Assembly (NCBI RefSeq): GCF_003286915.1
Contig: NZ_QMFY01000009.1
Span: 186,001 to 250,000, forward strand
Direction of reading: 5' to 3'
From: Pseudochryseolinea flava
GTDB lineage: Bacteria > Bacteroidota > Bacteroidia > Cytophagales > Cyclobacteriaceae
Length of the DNA stretch: 64,000 bases
Shown here: positions 1-8,213 of the stretch, piece by piece
Numbering within the stretch: position 1 is the stretch's first letter
Layout: every line of letters starts with the position of its first letter
Notes under the pieces: model-generated
The model's input: only the letters and a program-made list of their open reading frames with translations
Databases searched by the model: none
What the model was told of the DNA's origin: nothing
Position numbers and translations under genes: made by a program

Positions 1-428
1 AAGATAACAGGGTTAATCGAGTGTATTTGTTCTAACAATTGAACGATACTCAGTGCGTGCGTGTAGACCCAGACGTTGGTGACGTTCTGAGAACGATGTA
101 ACAGGCGTGGAAAATGGAGACACGGTTGCGTACGACTTGCATTGCGTAAGTAATACGTTGATACGTGTGTCCTGGGGTTTGAACCGCTGTATCATATGTT
201 GGTGTCCTAAGTCTTTTTCAATTTCAACGAAAATTTGAAGGGCGTTGAGAAAGAATAAAACTGAAAGGCTTTTATCTAAGTAAATATTATTTTGGCTAAC
301 GATCAAGCGTTTAACGAAAAAGCTCTTAAAGTTTTATTCCCTTTGCATGGCTTACTAGTTCTGCGTATGGCCCTAGGGTGACCAGTTGCCCTAGCGTTGT
401 AAAATTATTGTTCTAAGTCAACGTCATG
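1..428. other. Stretch without a supportable gene
   Basis: I see no recognisable gene here. One minus-strand open frame (13-306, 97 codons) exists, but it opens with TTG, shows no domain, signal peptide or family resemblance, and has no clear upstream signal. Near 372-396 the element CCCTAGGG and a second CCCTAG form a small inverted/direct repeat of unknown meaning. The segment may be the decayed end of a neighbouring gene outside the window. Confidence 0.4.
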
Positions 429-800
429 TTAAACATGTTTCTTTTTTACAAGCACAAGAATCTCATGCGCGGCAGCGTGATAGCCCTGATCGTAGCAATA
501 GAAATACAATGATCCGTCGCGTTGCAATTCTGTGTTTGTAAAGTAATTGAAGTTGAATCCCCTCGCACGAAGTGTGTCGACATCGATTTTGGTTTTCCCA
601 TAGGGGTTGAGTTGGTGAAGAATACGCCGGTTCTTTCGCAACGCATTGTTCACATTTCGCATGTAACTGATTTCATGACTGTCGCTGTTGATACGGTTGT
701 GGTATCCTGTGCGACATTGATCGGAACAATACTTCTTGTCCCGTCTACCTTTAAATGCAGTCCCGCATTCAAGGCAACGTTTTTCTGTGATGAATGACAT
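429..800 (-). CDS. Small zinc-ribbon protein, function unknown
   Basis: A 123-residue protein whose first 30 residues carry a zinc-ribbon-like pattern, CLECG at residues 9-13 followed by KKYCSDQC at about 22-29, i.e. a CxxC...CxxxC metal knuckle. The rest is basic with no known domain; residues 50-120 contain many Tyr and Asn. Similar short zinc-ribbon proteins are common in Bacteroidota and are usually unnamed. Nucleic-acid binding is a guess from the metal knuckle and basic charge. It is divergent from ssb across a gap rich in AATCGT/ACGATT inverted repeats, which could serve both genes. ATG start. Confidence 0.7.
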   Translation of the reverse strand: MSFITEKRCLECGTAFKGRRDKKYCSDQCRTGYHNRINSDSHEISYMRNVNNALRKNRRILHQLNPYGKTKIDVDTLRARGFNFNYFTNTELQRDGSLYFYCYDQGYHAAAHEILVLVKKKHV

Positions 801-810
801 ACAACGGTGT

Positions 811-866
811 AATCGTGGAATGTTTAGAAACGATTACAAACGAATTTAATCGTTTTTTATACGATT
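811..866. promoter_or_regulatory. Two nested AATCGT/ACGATT inverted repeats
   Basis: Between the divergent zinc-ribbon gene and ssb, AATCGT occurs at 811-816 and 848-853 and its complement ACGATT at 830-835 and 861-866. They form two hairpin-capable pairs with 13- and 7-base loops. Four copies in 56 bases of a divergent promoter region suggest an operator, but AT-rich chance occurrence is possible. Confidence 0.35.
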
Positions 867-884
867 CTCAATAAAATCATTTTG
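854..884 (+). promoter_or_regulatory. Probable ssb promoter
   Basis: TCATTTTG at 877-884 matches the Bacteroidota -7 box TAnnTTTG at all but one fixed base and continues TTTGCAG as at rpsT, lepA and thiL. A TTTT at 854-857 lies exactly 19 bases upstream, where TTTG is expected. The leader to the ssb ATG would be roughly 58 bases. Confidence 0.4.
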
Positions 885-947
885 CAGATTTGGCTCATCA
901 GCAATATCGCTGCACGTTATCCATTACTTCATCAAAATTTACCCGTT

Positions 948-1280
948 ATGGCAAACCTCAGAAACAGTGTCCAACTTATTGGCCGGCTAGGAAAAGATCC
1001 TGAACTCAGAACATTCGACAGCGGAAAAAAACAAGTGCAATTCTCCATCGCAACGACCGACTCGTACAAAAACAACAAAGGTGAGAAGGTAGAGGAAACA
1101 CAATGGCACAATCTTGTTGCCTGGGGAAAGCTCGCTGATATAGCAGCACAATATCTCAAGAAAGGCAATGAAGTAGCAGTAGAGGGCAAACTGATTCATC
1201 GCGCCTACGAGACAAAAGGTGAGAAAAAATACATCACCGAAGTTATCATTAACGACATGGTGATGCTTCGCGGAAAATAA
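948..1280 (+). CDS. ssb: Single-stranded DNA-binding protein, short form
   Basis: A 110-residue OB-fold protein that coats single-stranded DNA in replication, repair and recombination. The opening NSVQLIGRLGKDPELR and the internal ETQWHNLVAWGKLA and KKGNEVAVEGKL motifs are diagnostic of bacterial SSB. I chose the ATG at 948 because the family begins right before this motif; upstream residues are not SSB-like. The protein stops right after the OB fold (ending VMLRGK) and lacks the acidic C-terminal tip (DDDIPF-like) that recruits partner proteins in canonical SSB. Such short paralogues occur in Bacteroidota beside a full-length SSB, so this may be the accessory copy. Confidence 0.93.
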   Translation: MANLRNSVQLIGRLGKDPELRTFDSGKKQVQFSIATTDSYKNNKGEKVEETQWHNLVAWGKLADIAAQYLKKGNEVAVEGKLIHRAYETKGEKKYITEVIINDMVMLRGK

Positions 1281-1288
1281 ACGAAGAA

Positions 1289-1341
1289 GCAGAAAGTTTA
1301 AGCTTAGGAATCATCAAGAATCCCTTCGCTAAACTTTCTGC
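1289..1341. terminator. Long-stem inverted repeat between converging genes
   Basis: GCAGAAAGTTTA at 1289-1300 is repeated in inverse at 1330-1341 (TAAACTTTCTGC), a perfect 12-base stem with a 29-base loop, just after the ssb stop and before the 3' end of the opposing gene. There is no T-run, so it is a transcript-end hairpin candidate rather than a classic intrinsic terminator. Confidence 0.4.
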
Positions 1342-1345
1342 ATTC

Positions 1346-1363
1346 CTTTGTGAAACTTTGCGG
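1346..1363. repeat. Intergenic GTGAAACTTTG repeat, copy 1
   Basis: CTTTGTGAAACTTTGCGG lies in the ssb 3' gap. A close relative, CTCTGTGAAACTTTGTGG, is found near 49654. Two copies of such a phrase in separate intergenic gaps indicate a dispersed simple repeat. Confidence 0.45.
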
Positions 1364-1377
1364 TATCGTATTCTAGC

Positions 1378-2466
1378 TTAAAATCGATACGTTAGCTTCA
1401 TACCGAAATCAAAATTTTTGAACTTCATATCGTGAAAGTAGAATTCAGGAATGATATTGAGTTTCCCGTTCCCAATATCACTCATCACAAAGAGCTTCAA
1501 GGTTTTTGGTCCCATAAATGATTCTCCGGAGGCAATCGAGCTTTTCTGATGAACTAGATATCCGGCACCAATGCCAACCCATCGTGGCCGCTCACTGCTT
1601 TTACGAAAGTTTCTACTGTAGCCGACAGATAAAAACGTTGCGTTAAATCGACCCGTTTCTCCTTGTGGCCAGAAGAATTTCGTTTCGAGTGTTGCTTCTA
1701 TGCGCGAACGCATTTGGCCGAACCTGTTACTGAAATACAGCGCTGCCGCTACAGAAAGTTCAGGATAGAGATTTCCCTTATATAAGCCAACCCCAGCGCC
1801 CGGGTGTATTCCGAGGAAGTCACCAGGCGTTTTGTACTCGATGGTGTTGTAGTTGACCTGACCATTTTTTAAGATCACGCGTGCTATAATACTCTTGCGT
1901 CCAATGTAGGGCGATTGTGGATCCTTTTCGATGGCTTGTGTTACAGGAGTAAAATCTTCTTTCCCCAATCTTTCGAAAGCGACAAAGTCTTCAGCGTAGA
2001 CGGTAACGCGATACCGTTCGTGGTGAATGGTCAACTTCCATGCAGGAGGAAGTACTTCGGCCACTTGTCCTTTTACGATGGTCATCGTTGTAACGGGCGG
2101 ATCTTGTTTGTGTATCGTCACCTCTAATCGCTCGTGCAATGGACGACCATTGGTTCTTTCCTTCCCCGCGATAACATCGTAATGCGTGCGCACATAACGG
2201 ACCTCTATCTTGTGCGGATCGAGTTGAGCTACATCGTCAGGCAAACCTTTGCGAATCAGCACCAGAAGACGCTTGAGTGAATCTGGAAATTGTGATAAAA
2301 CTTGCTTGTCGACAAACAGTTCTTTCATCTCGAAAGTCGCGACCGCATTGTATTCAGGTAGTTCGATACGAATAGAATCAGGAAAGTCTCTTACGCGTAT
2401 CTGTGCAGTGGCGGAAAGTATCGGCAATAGAATACCGGTCAGGCAAATTAAATGCTTGAGTTTCAT
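1378..2466 (-). CDS. Secreted protein with C-terminal outer-membrane beta-barrel-like part
   Basis: A 362-residue protein with a signal peptide (residues 1-21, cleaved after ATAQ). Residues 25-200 form an unknown periplasmic-type region. From about 215 the sequence becomes alternating polar/hydrophobic strands rich in aromatic residues (GVGLYKGNLYPELSVAAALY and similar) and ends with MKLTYRF, a terminal-Phe strand typical of outer-membrane barrels. It lies 21 bases after the putative anti-sigma gene and very likely shares its transcript, so it may be a target or sensor partner of that sigma system. No named family is recognised. Confidence 0.65.
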   Translation of the reverse strand: MKLKHLICLTGILLPILSATAQIRVRDFPDSIRIELPEYNAVATFEMKELFVDKQVLSQFPDSLKRLLVLIRKGLPDDVAQLDPHKIEVRYVRTHYDVIAGKERTNGRPLHERLEVTIHKQDPPVTTMTIVKGQVAEVLPPAWKLTIHHERYRVTVYAEDFVAFERLGKEDFTPVTQAIEKDPQSPYIGRKSIIARVILKNGQVNYNTIEYKTPGDFLGIHPGAGVGLYKGNLYPELSVAAALYFSNRFGQMRSRIEATLETKFFWPQGETGRFNATFLSVGYSRNFRKSSERPRWVGIGAGYLVHQKSSIASGESFMGPKTLKLFVMSDIGNGKLNIIPEFYFHDMKFKNFDFGMKLTYRF

Positions 2467-2487
2467 ACAAAAAGAGGTTAGATGTTT

Positions 2488-3132
2488 TTAGTTAATTCTA
2501 GCGGTTAAGGAGGTTGGTTCCGGATTGTTCAGCAAGGGAGAATCCTTGTCGTGATAGAAGAATTTGATCTTGCTGTTTTTTTTCTTCGTCATCATCATTG
2601 GTTCCGGTGTATCCTCGATAACAACACCAATGATGGGGCGGACTTTTTGCTTCGGTTCTTCTTCAATCGCTTGGGGCGCCGTGGAAGTAACAGTCGCAAG
2701 GGTGATGTCGTCTTGCATTGTTGTGAAGGTCTCGATCACAACGGAATCTTTAGACGTCGCTTCAACCGGAGCTGCAATAACTTTTTGATCAATGGGAATT
2801 TCAAGCAGCACGTTTTCCGAAGGAGGCGTCAAACTTTCAGCGCGCGTTACGGGTTGAGCTTCTTCTAGCTTCACAGCGGGTGCTATAGATTTTGAATTTT
2901 CATTCTTCGCGGTAGCAGCGGTCTCTGATTGAGATGACCATTGCCAAAACGCTCCTGACGCAACAACGAGTACGATAGCAACGGACGCGGCTGCGTAATA
3001 ATAGGACGAGCGATCTTTGCGTGCAGCGCCCCCAGCAATACGTTCCCAAGTAGCTTCTTTACGCCACGCAATCGGTCGATGTTCTTCTTTCAAGATTTTT
3101 TCTTGCAACAGTCTTTCAATGTTATGTTCCAT
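2488..3132 (-). CDS. Membrane-anchored putative anti-sigma factor
   Basis: A 214-residue protein with one membrane segment at about residues 43-62 (YYYAAASVAIVLVVASGAFW). The short N-terminal cytoplasmic part contains RPIAWRKEATWERI, and a long low-complexity periplasmic tail follows, rich in Ala, Glu, Thr and Pro. Its start overlaps the end of the ECF sigma gene by 11 bases, the usual arrangement of a sigma factor and its inhibitor. I see no zinc-binding anti-sigma motif, so the role is inferred from topology and position. The tail ends with a basic patch (KKKNSKIKFFYHDKDS). Confidence 0.6.
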   Translation of the reverse strand: MEHNIERLLQEKILKEEHRPIAWRKEATWERIAGGAARKDRSSYYYAAASVAIVLVVASGAFWQWSSQSETAATAKNENSKSIAPAVKLEEAQPVTRAESLTPPSENVLLEIPIDQKVIAAPVEATSKDSVVIETFTTMQDDITLATVTSTAPQAIEEEPKQKVRPIIGVVIEDTPEPMMMTKKKNSKIKFFYHDKDSPLLNNPEPTSLTARIN

Positions 3133-3664
3133 AATGATAGCCCTCCCGTGATAACATTTTCTTGAGTAGTGTCTTTGCTTTAAAGAGCTGCGACCGCGAA
3201 GTCACTTCACTGATGTTCAATTGTTCGGCGATTTCGGCGTGATCAAATCCTTCGATCGCAAACAAATTAAACACTGTGCGGTAACCCGTCGGAAGTTGTG
3301 AAATGAATTGTAAAATGTCGGTTGCATCCATCGATGAGAGCGAACTGATGTCTGGCTCATCCATGCTTTCATCGAGCGCCTCCGTCATGTTAAAATTGTG
3401 ATGACTGCGCAACGTCATCAGTGCTTCGTTCACAACAATTTTTCGCAGCCAGGCTTCAAAGCTTCCGGCACGCTGATAGTTAAAACCATTTACTTTCTTA
3501 AAGGCCTTCACGAAAGCACGCATCACCACGTCTTCCGCTTCTGCCTCCATCGGGATGTATCGCAGCGACAATCGAAAAAGTCGATCGGCATAGCGACGAT
3601 AAGCCGCCTCCTGTGCTTTTCCGCTGCCTTGCTGACATCCACGTACGATTTCTTTTTCTTCCAA
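3122..3664 (-). CDS. ECF-type RNA polymerase sigma-70 factor
   Basis: A 180-residue sigma factor of the extracytoplasmic-function type. Region 2 spans about residues 22-90 (RLFRLSLRYIPMEAEAEDVV, then FEAWLRKIVVNEAL). Region 4 spans about 110-170 (LPTGYRTVFNLFAIEGFDHA, then EIAEQLNISEVTSRSQLFKA, the helix-turn-helix that reads the -35 box). It redirects RNA polymerase to a regulon that cannot be predicted from this sequence. The only start that keeps the family N-terminus is a TTG; no in-frame ATG lies upstream before a stop. It heads the operon with the putative anti-sigma factor and the barrel protein. Confidence 0.92.
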   Translation of the reverse strand: MEEKEIVRGCQQGSGKAQEAAYRRYADRLFRLSLRYIPMEAEAEDVVMRAFVKAFKKVNGFNYQRAGSFEAWLRKIVVNEALMTLRSHHNFNMTEALDESMDEPDISSLSSMDATDILQFISQLPTGYRTVFNLFAIEGFDHAEIAEQLNISEVTSRSQLFKAKTLLKKMLSREGYHYGT

Positions 3665-3841
3665 AAGTTTGCTGGTTCTGGTTCTAAAATGCTGTAGAAG
3701 CCGGTTACGTTGCCTCGACCGGATAATTTTTTAGATGTTCTGGCGTACAATAAAAGTTTCGTACGACCGCTAAATAAAAAAATGGCGTTTTTAGCGTAAG
3801 ACAAGTGTTTTTTCTAGAATCCGAAAGTGTAAATTGCTGCA

Positions 3842-5836
3842 ATGAGTTTTTTGTATCCTTCCTTTTTGTGGGCTTTAGGTGTGTTGGCCGTTCCGATTAT
3901 CATTCACCTTTTCAATTTTAGAAGAACCATGCGGGTTTACTTCTCAAATAATAGGTTTTTGAAACAGGTTAAGGAAGCGAGTACGGCCAAACGAAGACTC
4001 AAACATTATCTCATCCTTTTCTCGCGTTTACTCTTTCTCTTTTTCCTGGTTATCACATTCTGTCAACCGGTAATACCGGCGAAAGAGCAATTGGGAAGTG
4101 ATCGAAGTATTGTCATTTATCTCGACAACTCTCAAAGTATGTCGGCGCAACTTGCCGATAAAACAAAAGGATTGGATGCTGCATTGGGTTTTGCAAGGTC
4201 TATCGTTCAGTTGTTTCCACCTGACACGCGCTACAAATTGATCACGAATGATTTTGCGCCTTTCTCGAACGTGTTCAAAACTAAACCTGAAATGATCGAC
4301 CTACTCACACAAATACGATTGTCGTCGGTGAGCAGAACAGCGTCCGAAATTCAAGAGCGTATTCGTCAAGATGGCATACGGGCCAAAGAAATATTTTGGA
4401 TATCTGATTTTCAAAAGTCGACGTTCGGAAAACTTCAAACAAATCGTGATTCATCAAGCAACATCCATCTCGTTCCAATTGCTTTTGCAGCCATTCCCAA
4501 CGTGTTTGTTGATTCGGCATTTCTGGAGAATCCATTTGCGGCCGGTGGTGAAAAGAATGTATTGAAAGTTCGTGTGCGCAATGATGGTATGCGCGATGTC
4601 GATCAGCTCAACCTTAAACTTGTTATTAATAATGTACAAGCAGGAACTTCATCGGTGGATATTCCACAGCAAGGTGTAGCCGAAACGTCCTTCGACATTA
4701 CTACTGGCCTATCGGGAATTAATAAAGCCAAAATTAGTTTCAACGATTTTCCGGTGAGTTTTGATAATGATTTTTACCTCGCCATGAATTTTACAGAAAA
4801 GATTCGTGTCGTAGAAATAAAAAACGCCAACACGCCAACGCCGATTGAAAAAGTGTATGGTAACACCGGCGTCTTCCAATTCACGGGCTTTTCGGCCGAT
4901 AATTTTAATTACAATTTTCTGTCGCAAGCAGATCTCGTGGTGGTTAACGGATTAAACAGCATAGACCCATCGTTGGTGTCGGCGCTTCAAGGATACCTCG
5001 ATAACTTTGGCAACGTGTTGGTGATCCCTGGCAACCGTCCTGATCTAGCAAGTTTTAAAAATTTGCTTCGATTGCCCAATGTAAACGTTATTGAAAATAC
5101 CCAGCCGATGGATTTGGATCGACCTGATTTCGACAACCCATTTTTCGAAAATGTTTTCGAGGAACGTTCGGTATCATTAGCGATGCCAAAAGCGACGAAG
5201 AAACTCGATTGGGGTGCCGATCGATCTGCGTTGTTGCGCTTCAAAAATGATCAACCATTTCTGTCAAGTTTTTCACGAAACGGCAAATTATATGTGATGT
5301 CCGGAGCACTTGAATCTGAGTTAACGGATTTTTATAATCATGCGCTATTTGTTCCGGTCATGTATCGGTTGGCGGCGAGTGGAAAGAAAAATGAAAGCCG
5401 GTTGTACTATTCGTTGCGCGAGAGCTTTATCGGGGTACGAATGGACAGCCTTCAATCAGATGAACCGGTGCGTTTGATTGGCCAGGAGGAATTGGTGCCA
5501 TCGCAGCGAAAGGTGGGGGAGAGTATTTTTATTGATCTTCCGAAGTTTTCTATTTCCAACGGGTTTTACAATCTCGTAAGCCAGGGCGACACCGTTAACT
5601 TGCTGGCTTTTAACCTCGATAAGTCGGAATCGCTTTTGGCGCAATACAGCGGCGATGAAGTGAAGAAAATGATGGGAGATGGCACAAACGTTAGTATTTT
5701 TGAAGCGACTTCCGTCGGGACTTTCAGCAACGAAATAAAGGAGCGATATTTGGGCACTCCATTGTGGAAGTACGCGCTCCTGATGGCAATTGCCTTCCTG
5801 GTCGTGGAAGTCCTTCTCATACGCTTTTTAAAATAG
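3842..5836 (+). CDS. BatA-domain (aerotolerance-type) VWA-like membrane protein
   Basis: A 664-residue inner-membrane protein. Residues 1-80 match the N-terminal BatA/aerotolerance domain: PSFLWALGVLAVPIIIHLF forms one membrane helix and a second lies at about 57-76. A von Willebrand A-like segment follows with the metal-site motif DNSQS at 95-99. A large periplasmic region reaches a last membrane helix at about 643-662. In classic Bat operons BatA lies with MoxR and BatB-E; none are here. This gene instead leads a plus-strand run of a dihydroorotase-like protein, two DUF4199 proteins and two glycosyltransferases, with a 6-base gap to the next start. Confidence 0.85.
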   Translation: MSFLYPSFLWALGVLAVPIIIHLFNFRRTMRVYFSNNRFLKQVKEASTAKRRLKHYLILFSRLLFLFFLVITFCQPVIPAKEQLGSDRSIVIYLDNSQSMSAQLADKTKGLDAALGFARSIVQLFPPDTRYKLITNDFAPFSNVFKTKPEMIDLLTQIRLSSVSRTASEIQERIRQDGIRAKEIFWISDFQKSTFGKLQTNRDSSSNIHLVPIAFAAIPNVFVDSAFLENPFAAGGEKNVLKVRVRNDGMRDVDQLNLKLVINNVQAGTSSVDIPQQGVAETSFDITTGLSGINKAKISFNDFPVSFDNDFYLAMNFTEKIRVVEIKNANTPTPIEKVYGNTGVFQFTGFSADNFNYNFLSQADLVVVNGLNSIDPSLVSALQGYLDNFGNVLVIPGNRPDLASFKNLLRLPNVNVIENTQPMDLDRPDFDNPFFENVFEERSVSLAMPKATKKLDWGADRSALLRFKNDQPFLSSFSRNGKLYVMSGALESELTDFYNHALFVPVMYRLAASGKKNESRLYYSLRESFIGVRMDSLQSDEPVRLIGQEELVPSQRKVGESIFIDLPKFSISNGFYNLVSQGDTVNLLAFNLDKSESLLAQYSGDEVKKMMGDGTNVSIFEATSVGTFSNEIKERYLGTPLWKYALLMAIAFLVVEVLLIRFLK

Positions 5837-5842
5837 AGATTG

Positions 5843-7105
5843 ATGAAAATCTTACTCCAGTCGCCTCAAATAATCGATCCAAACAGTCCTTATCATCTTA
5901 AAGAAAAAAATGTCCTCATCAACAACGGCCGCATTGTTGAAATCGGGGATAAAAACTATTCCGCTGATAAGGTGATCAAGGCGGAGGGAATGAAACTTTC
6001 AATAGGATGGTTTGACCTTGGCACTTCAATCCCAGATCCTGGTCATGAGTATAAAGAAGATTTAGATTCGGGAATGCGGGCAGCAGCAGCCGGTGGATTT
6101 ACTCAAATTGCTGTTCTTCCCAATACGTCGCCAGCGATACAAACAAAAAATGAAGTAAGCTATCTCATCAAGGGTAACGACACCAACTTGGTTAAAATTC
6201 ATCCGCTGGCATCGGTTACAAAAAACAATAAGGGTGAAGAACTCACCGAAATGATTGACTTGCATGAAGCAGGTGCCGTTGCATTTACCGACGGACTCAA
6301 ACCGGTGTGGCATACCGATATATTCCTGAAGTCATTACAATATTTGCAAAAATTTGATGGTCTGTTGATCGATCACCCCGAAGATATTTGGTTGAATCTT
6401 TTTGGCCAGATGCATGAAGGCATCAACAGCACCATGCTCGGACTGAAGGGCATGCCGCGTATTGCCGAAGATATCGTGGTGAACAAAAACCTTGAGTTGT
6501 TGGGATATGCCGGGGGAAGACTTCACATCACGCGTCTTTCATCGGCAAAGGCAATCGATATGGTTCGATCTGGCAAAAAGAAATTAAATGTTACGTGTAG
6601 TGTCACGGCTTACCAAGCGCTGTTGGATGACAGTCTATTGGCTGACTTCGATACTAACTACAAAGTAAATCCGCCACTGCGAGAAAAGGCTGATCAAGAT
6701 GCATTGATCAAAGCGTTGAAAGACGGCACGATCGATGTCATCATATCTGGCCATGTGCCGCAAGACGAAGAAAGTAAGAGCCTTGAATTTGACTTGGCAG
6801 ATTTTGGGATCACGAATCTTCAAACCACTGCAGCGAACTTGGTGAGCTTATCCAAATGGGTAGACTGGGACGTGTTGCTGGAGAAAATTACAGTAGCGCC
6901 GCGTCGATTGTTAAACTTGGAGATTCCGAAAATTGACATCGATGAAAAAGCGAATCTAACCTTGCTCGATCCGGATCGTGTTTGGAAATTTGATGAAAGA
7001 AGCAATTTCTCGAAAGCAAAAAATTCCCCTTGGTTCGGTCAGGAAATCGTGGGTAAAGCTGTGGCTGTTTTCAATAATGGAAAGCATTATTTCGACGTAG
7101 CATGA
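5843..7105 (+). CDS. Dihydroorotase homologue lacking its metal site (pseudo-enzyme)
   Basis: A 420-residue amidohydrolase-fold protein clearly of the dihydroorotase family (KEDLDSGMRAAAAGGFTQI and KVNPPLREKADQDALI at about 71 and 274). Key residues are lost. The metal motif DxHxHxR reads DLGTSIP at 58-64, so both His and the Arg are gone. The catalytic TDHAPH reads SGHVPQ at 302-307, so the Asp is gone. It therefore probably cannot hydrolyse dihydroorotate. Known non-catalytic homologues act as structural partners of aspartate carbamoyltransferase; whether this one does is unknown. I chose the ATG at 5843 over a TTG one codon earlier. Its TGA overlaps the next ATG (ATGA). Confidence 0.88.
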   Translation: MKILLQSPQIIDPNSPYHLKEKNVLINNGRIVEIGDKNYSADKVIKAEGMKLSIGWFDLGTSIPDPGHEYKEDLDSGMRAAAAGGFTQIAVLPNTSPAIQTKNEVSYLIKGNDTNLVKIHPLASVTKNNKGEELTEMIDLHEAGAVAFTDGLKPVWHTDIFLKSLQYLQKFDGLLIDHPEDIWLNLFGQMHEGINSTMLGLKGMPRIAEDIVVNKNLELLGYAGGRLHITRLSSAKAIDMVRSGKKKLNVTCSVTAYQALLDDSLLADFDTNYKVNPPLREKADQDALIKALKDGTIDVIISGHVPQDEESKSLEFDLADFGITNLQTTAANLVSLSKWVDWDVLLEKITVAPRRLLNLEIPKIDIDEKANLTLLDPDRVWKFDERSNFSKAKNSPWFGQEIVGKAVAVFNNGKHYFDVA

Positions 7106-7629
7106 AACGATCGCCCTTGGTAATGACAGGTCTGCGGGCCGGTGCTGTGGCAGGACTACTCACGTTAGCGTTAATGATCGGGTTGTTTTACATGAACCGT
7201 CATCCATTGTTGATGGCGCCATACCTCGATTTTAGAATTATCGTTTTTGGTGTGTTTATCTTTTTTGCTCAAAAGGAATTTCGGGATTACATCCAAGAAG
7301 GTGTCTTATACTTCTGGCAGGGAATGATGATTGCGTTGATATGCTTTACGGTGGCCAACATCATCAGTGCGTTGGGTATGCAGATTTTTGGCCTGCTGGA
7401 AAAAACTTTCGTCACGGTTTACGTCGAGCAGATGCGATCCTATCTTTCAACTTTTCCCGAACAGGAAGTAAAAAGAATAGGAAAGGAAGTGTTCGATAGT
7501 AATTTTAAGGCGTTGTCGTCGACTAACGTATTCGATTTGACGATCTCGTTCTTTGCAAAAGGAACGTTTATCGGTCTTTTCGTAAGCGTAATTGTGTCAA
7601 TCATACTCCGAAAACAACCAAAACCCTAA
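7102..7629 (+). CDS. DUF4199 integral membrane protein
   Basis: A 175-residue protein with about four membrane helices (near 10-30, 45-60, 75-95 and 145-170), matching the DUF4199 family found mainly in Bacteroidota. The central soluble loop carries the EQMRSYLSTFPEQE region characteristic of the family. Function is unknown. It is translationally coupled to the dihydroorotase-like gene by a 4-base overlap and followed after 5 bases by a second DUF4199 gene, so the two may form a heteromer. Confidence 0.8.
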   Translation: MKRSPLVMTGLRAGAVAGLLTLALMIGLFYMNRHPLLMAPYLDFRIIVFGVFIFFAQKEFRDYIQEGVLYFWQGMMIALICFTVANIISALGMQIFGLLEKTFVTVYVEQMRSYLSTFPEQEVKRIGKEVFDSNFKALSSTNVFDLTISFFAKGTFIGLFVSVIVSIILRKQPKP

Positions 7630-7634
7630 ACATT

Positions 7635-8213
7635 ATGGAACAAGTCCTTGATCCGAATTCAACCAACAGCAGTAACAAATACGATGGATTGGTAGCACAC
7701 GCTGCCAAGAATGGCGTCATCATGGCGGCCGTTTCTATAGCCATCACTGTTCTCCTTTATGTCGTCGACTTTACACTGTTGGCCGATTGGAAAATCGGGA
7801 TCCTGTTTATGATCCTTTCTATTGGCTACGTAATCTATGCAGGTCTTCAATACAGAAAAGAGATCGGAGGTTTTCTACCGTATGGAAAAGCTTTTCAGCA
7901 TGCACTCATATTTTTCGGGGTAAGCGGTCTTATTGCCCTCACGTTCAATGGTATTTTATACTCTTTCATCGATCCAGATTTGTCTAAAAACCTGGTGCGT
8001 ATTACGCTTGAAAGAACTGAAGAAATGTTCAAAGGCTTCGGGATGAAAGACTACCAAATTGAAGAGAAAATAGCCGAAATGGAAGTTGATTTGCCGAAAC
8101 AGTTTTCTTTATTAGGCCAATTGAAGGCGTATCTTTGGTCTTGGATATTTTATCTAATTGTTGGGGCTCTTACTTCGTTGGCTACGAAGAAAAACCCACC
8201 GGAGACTTTTTAA
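7635..8213 (+). CDS. DUF4199 integral membrane protein
   Basis: A 192-residue paralogue of the preceding protein with helices near 25-45, 50-70, 85-110 and 165-185 and a charged loop containing EEMFKGFGMKDYQIEEKIAE. Family function is not known. The stop TAA directly abuts the ATG of the glycosyltransferase, so the products are probably made together. Pairing of DUF4199 genes with a dolichyl-phosphate-type glycosyltransferase suggests a role at the membrane in lipid-linked sugar transfer, but this is context inference only. Confidence 0.8.
   Translation: MEQVLDPNSTNSSNKYDGLVAHAAKNGVIMAAVSIAITVLLYVVDFTLLADWKIGILFMILSIGYVIYAGLQYRKEIGGFLPYGKAFQHALIFFGVSGLIALTFNGILYSFIDPDLSKNLVRITLERTEEMFKGFGMKDYQIEEKIAEMEVDLPKQFSLLGQLKAYLWSWIFYLIVGALTSLATKKNPPETF

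Noticed and set aside
13-306. 97-codon minus-strand open frame
   Set aside because: It has a TTG start, no recognisable family, no leader and no supporting context; kept only as part of the non-coding note.
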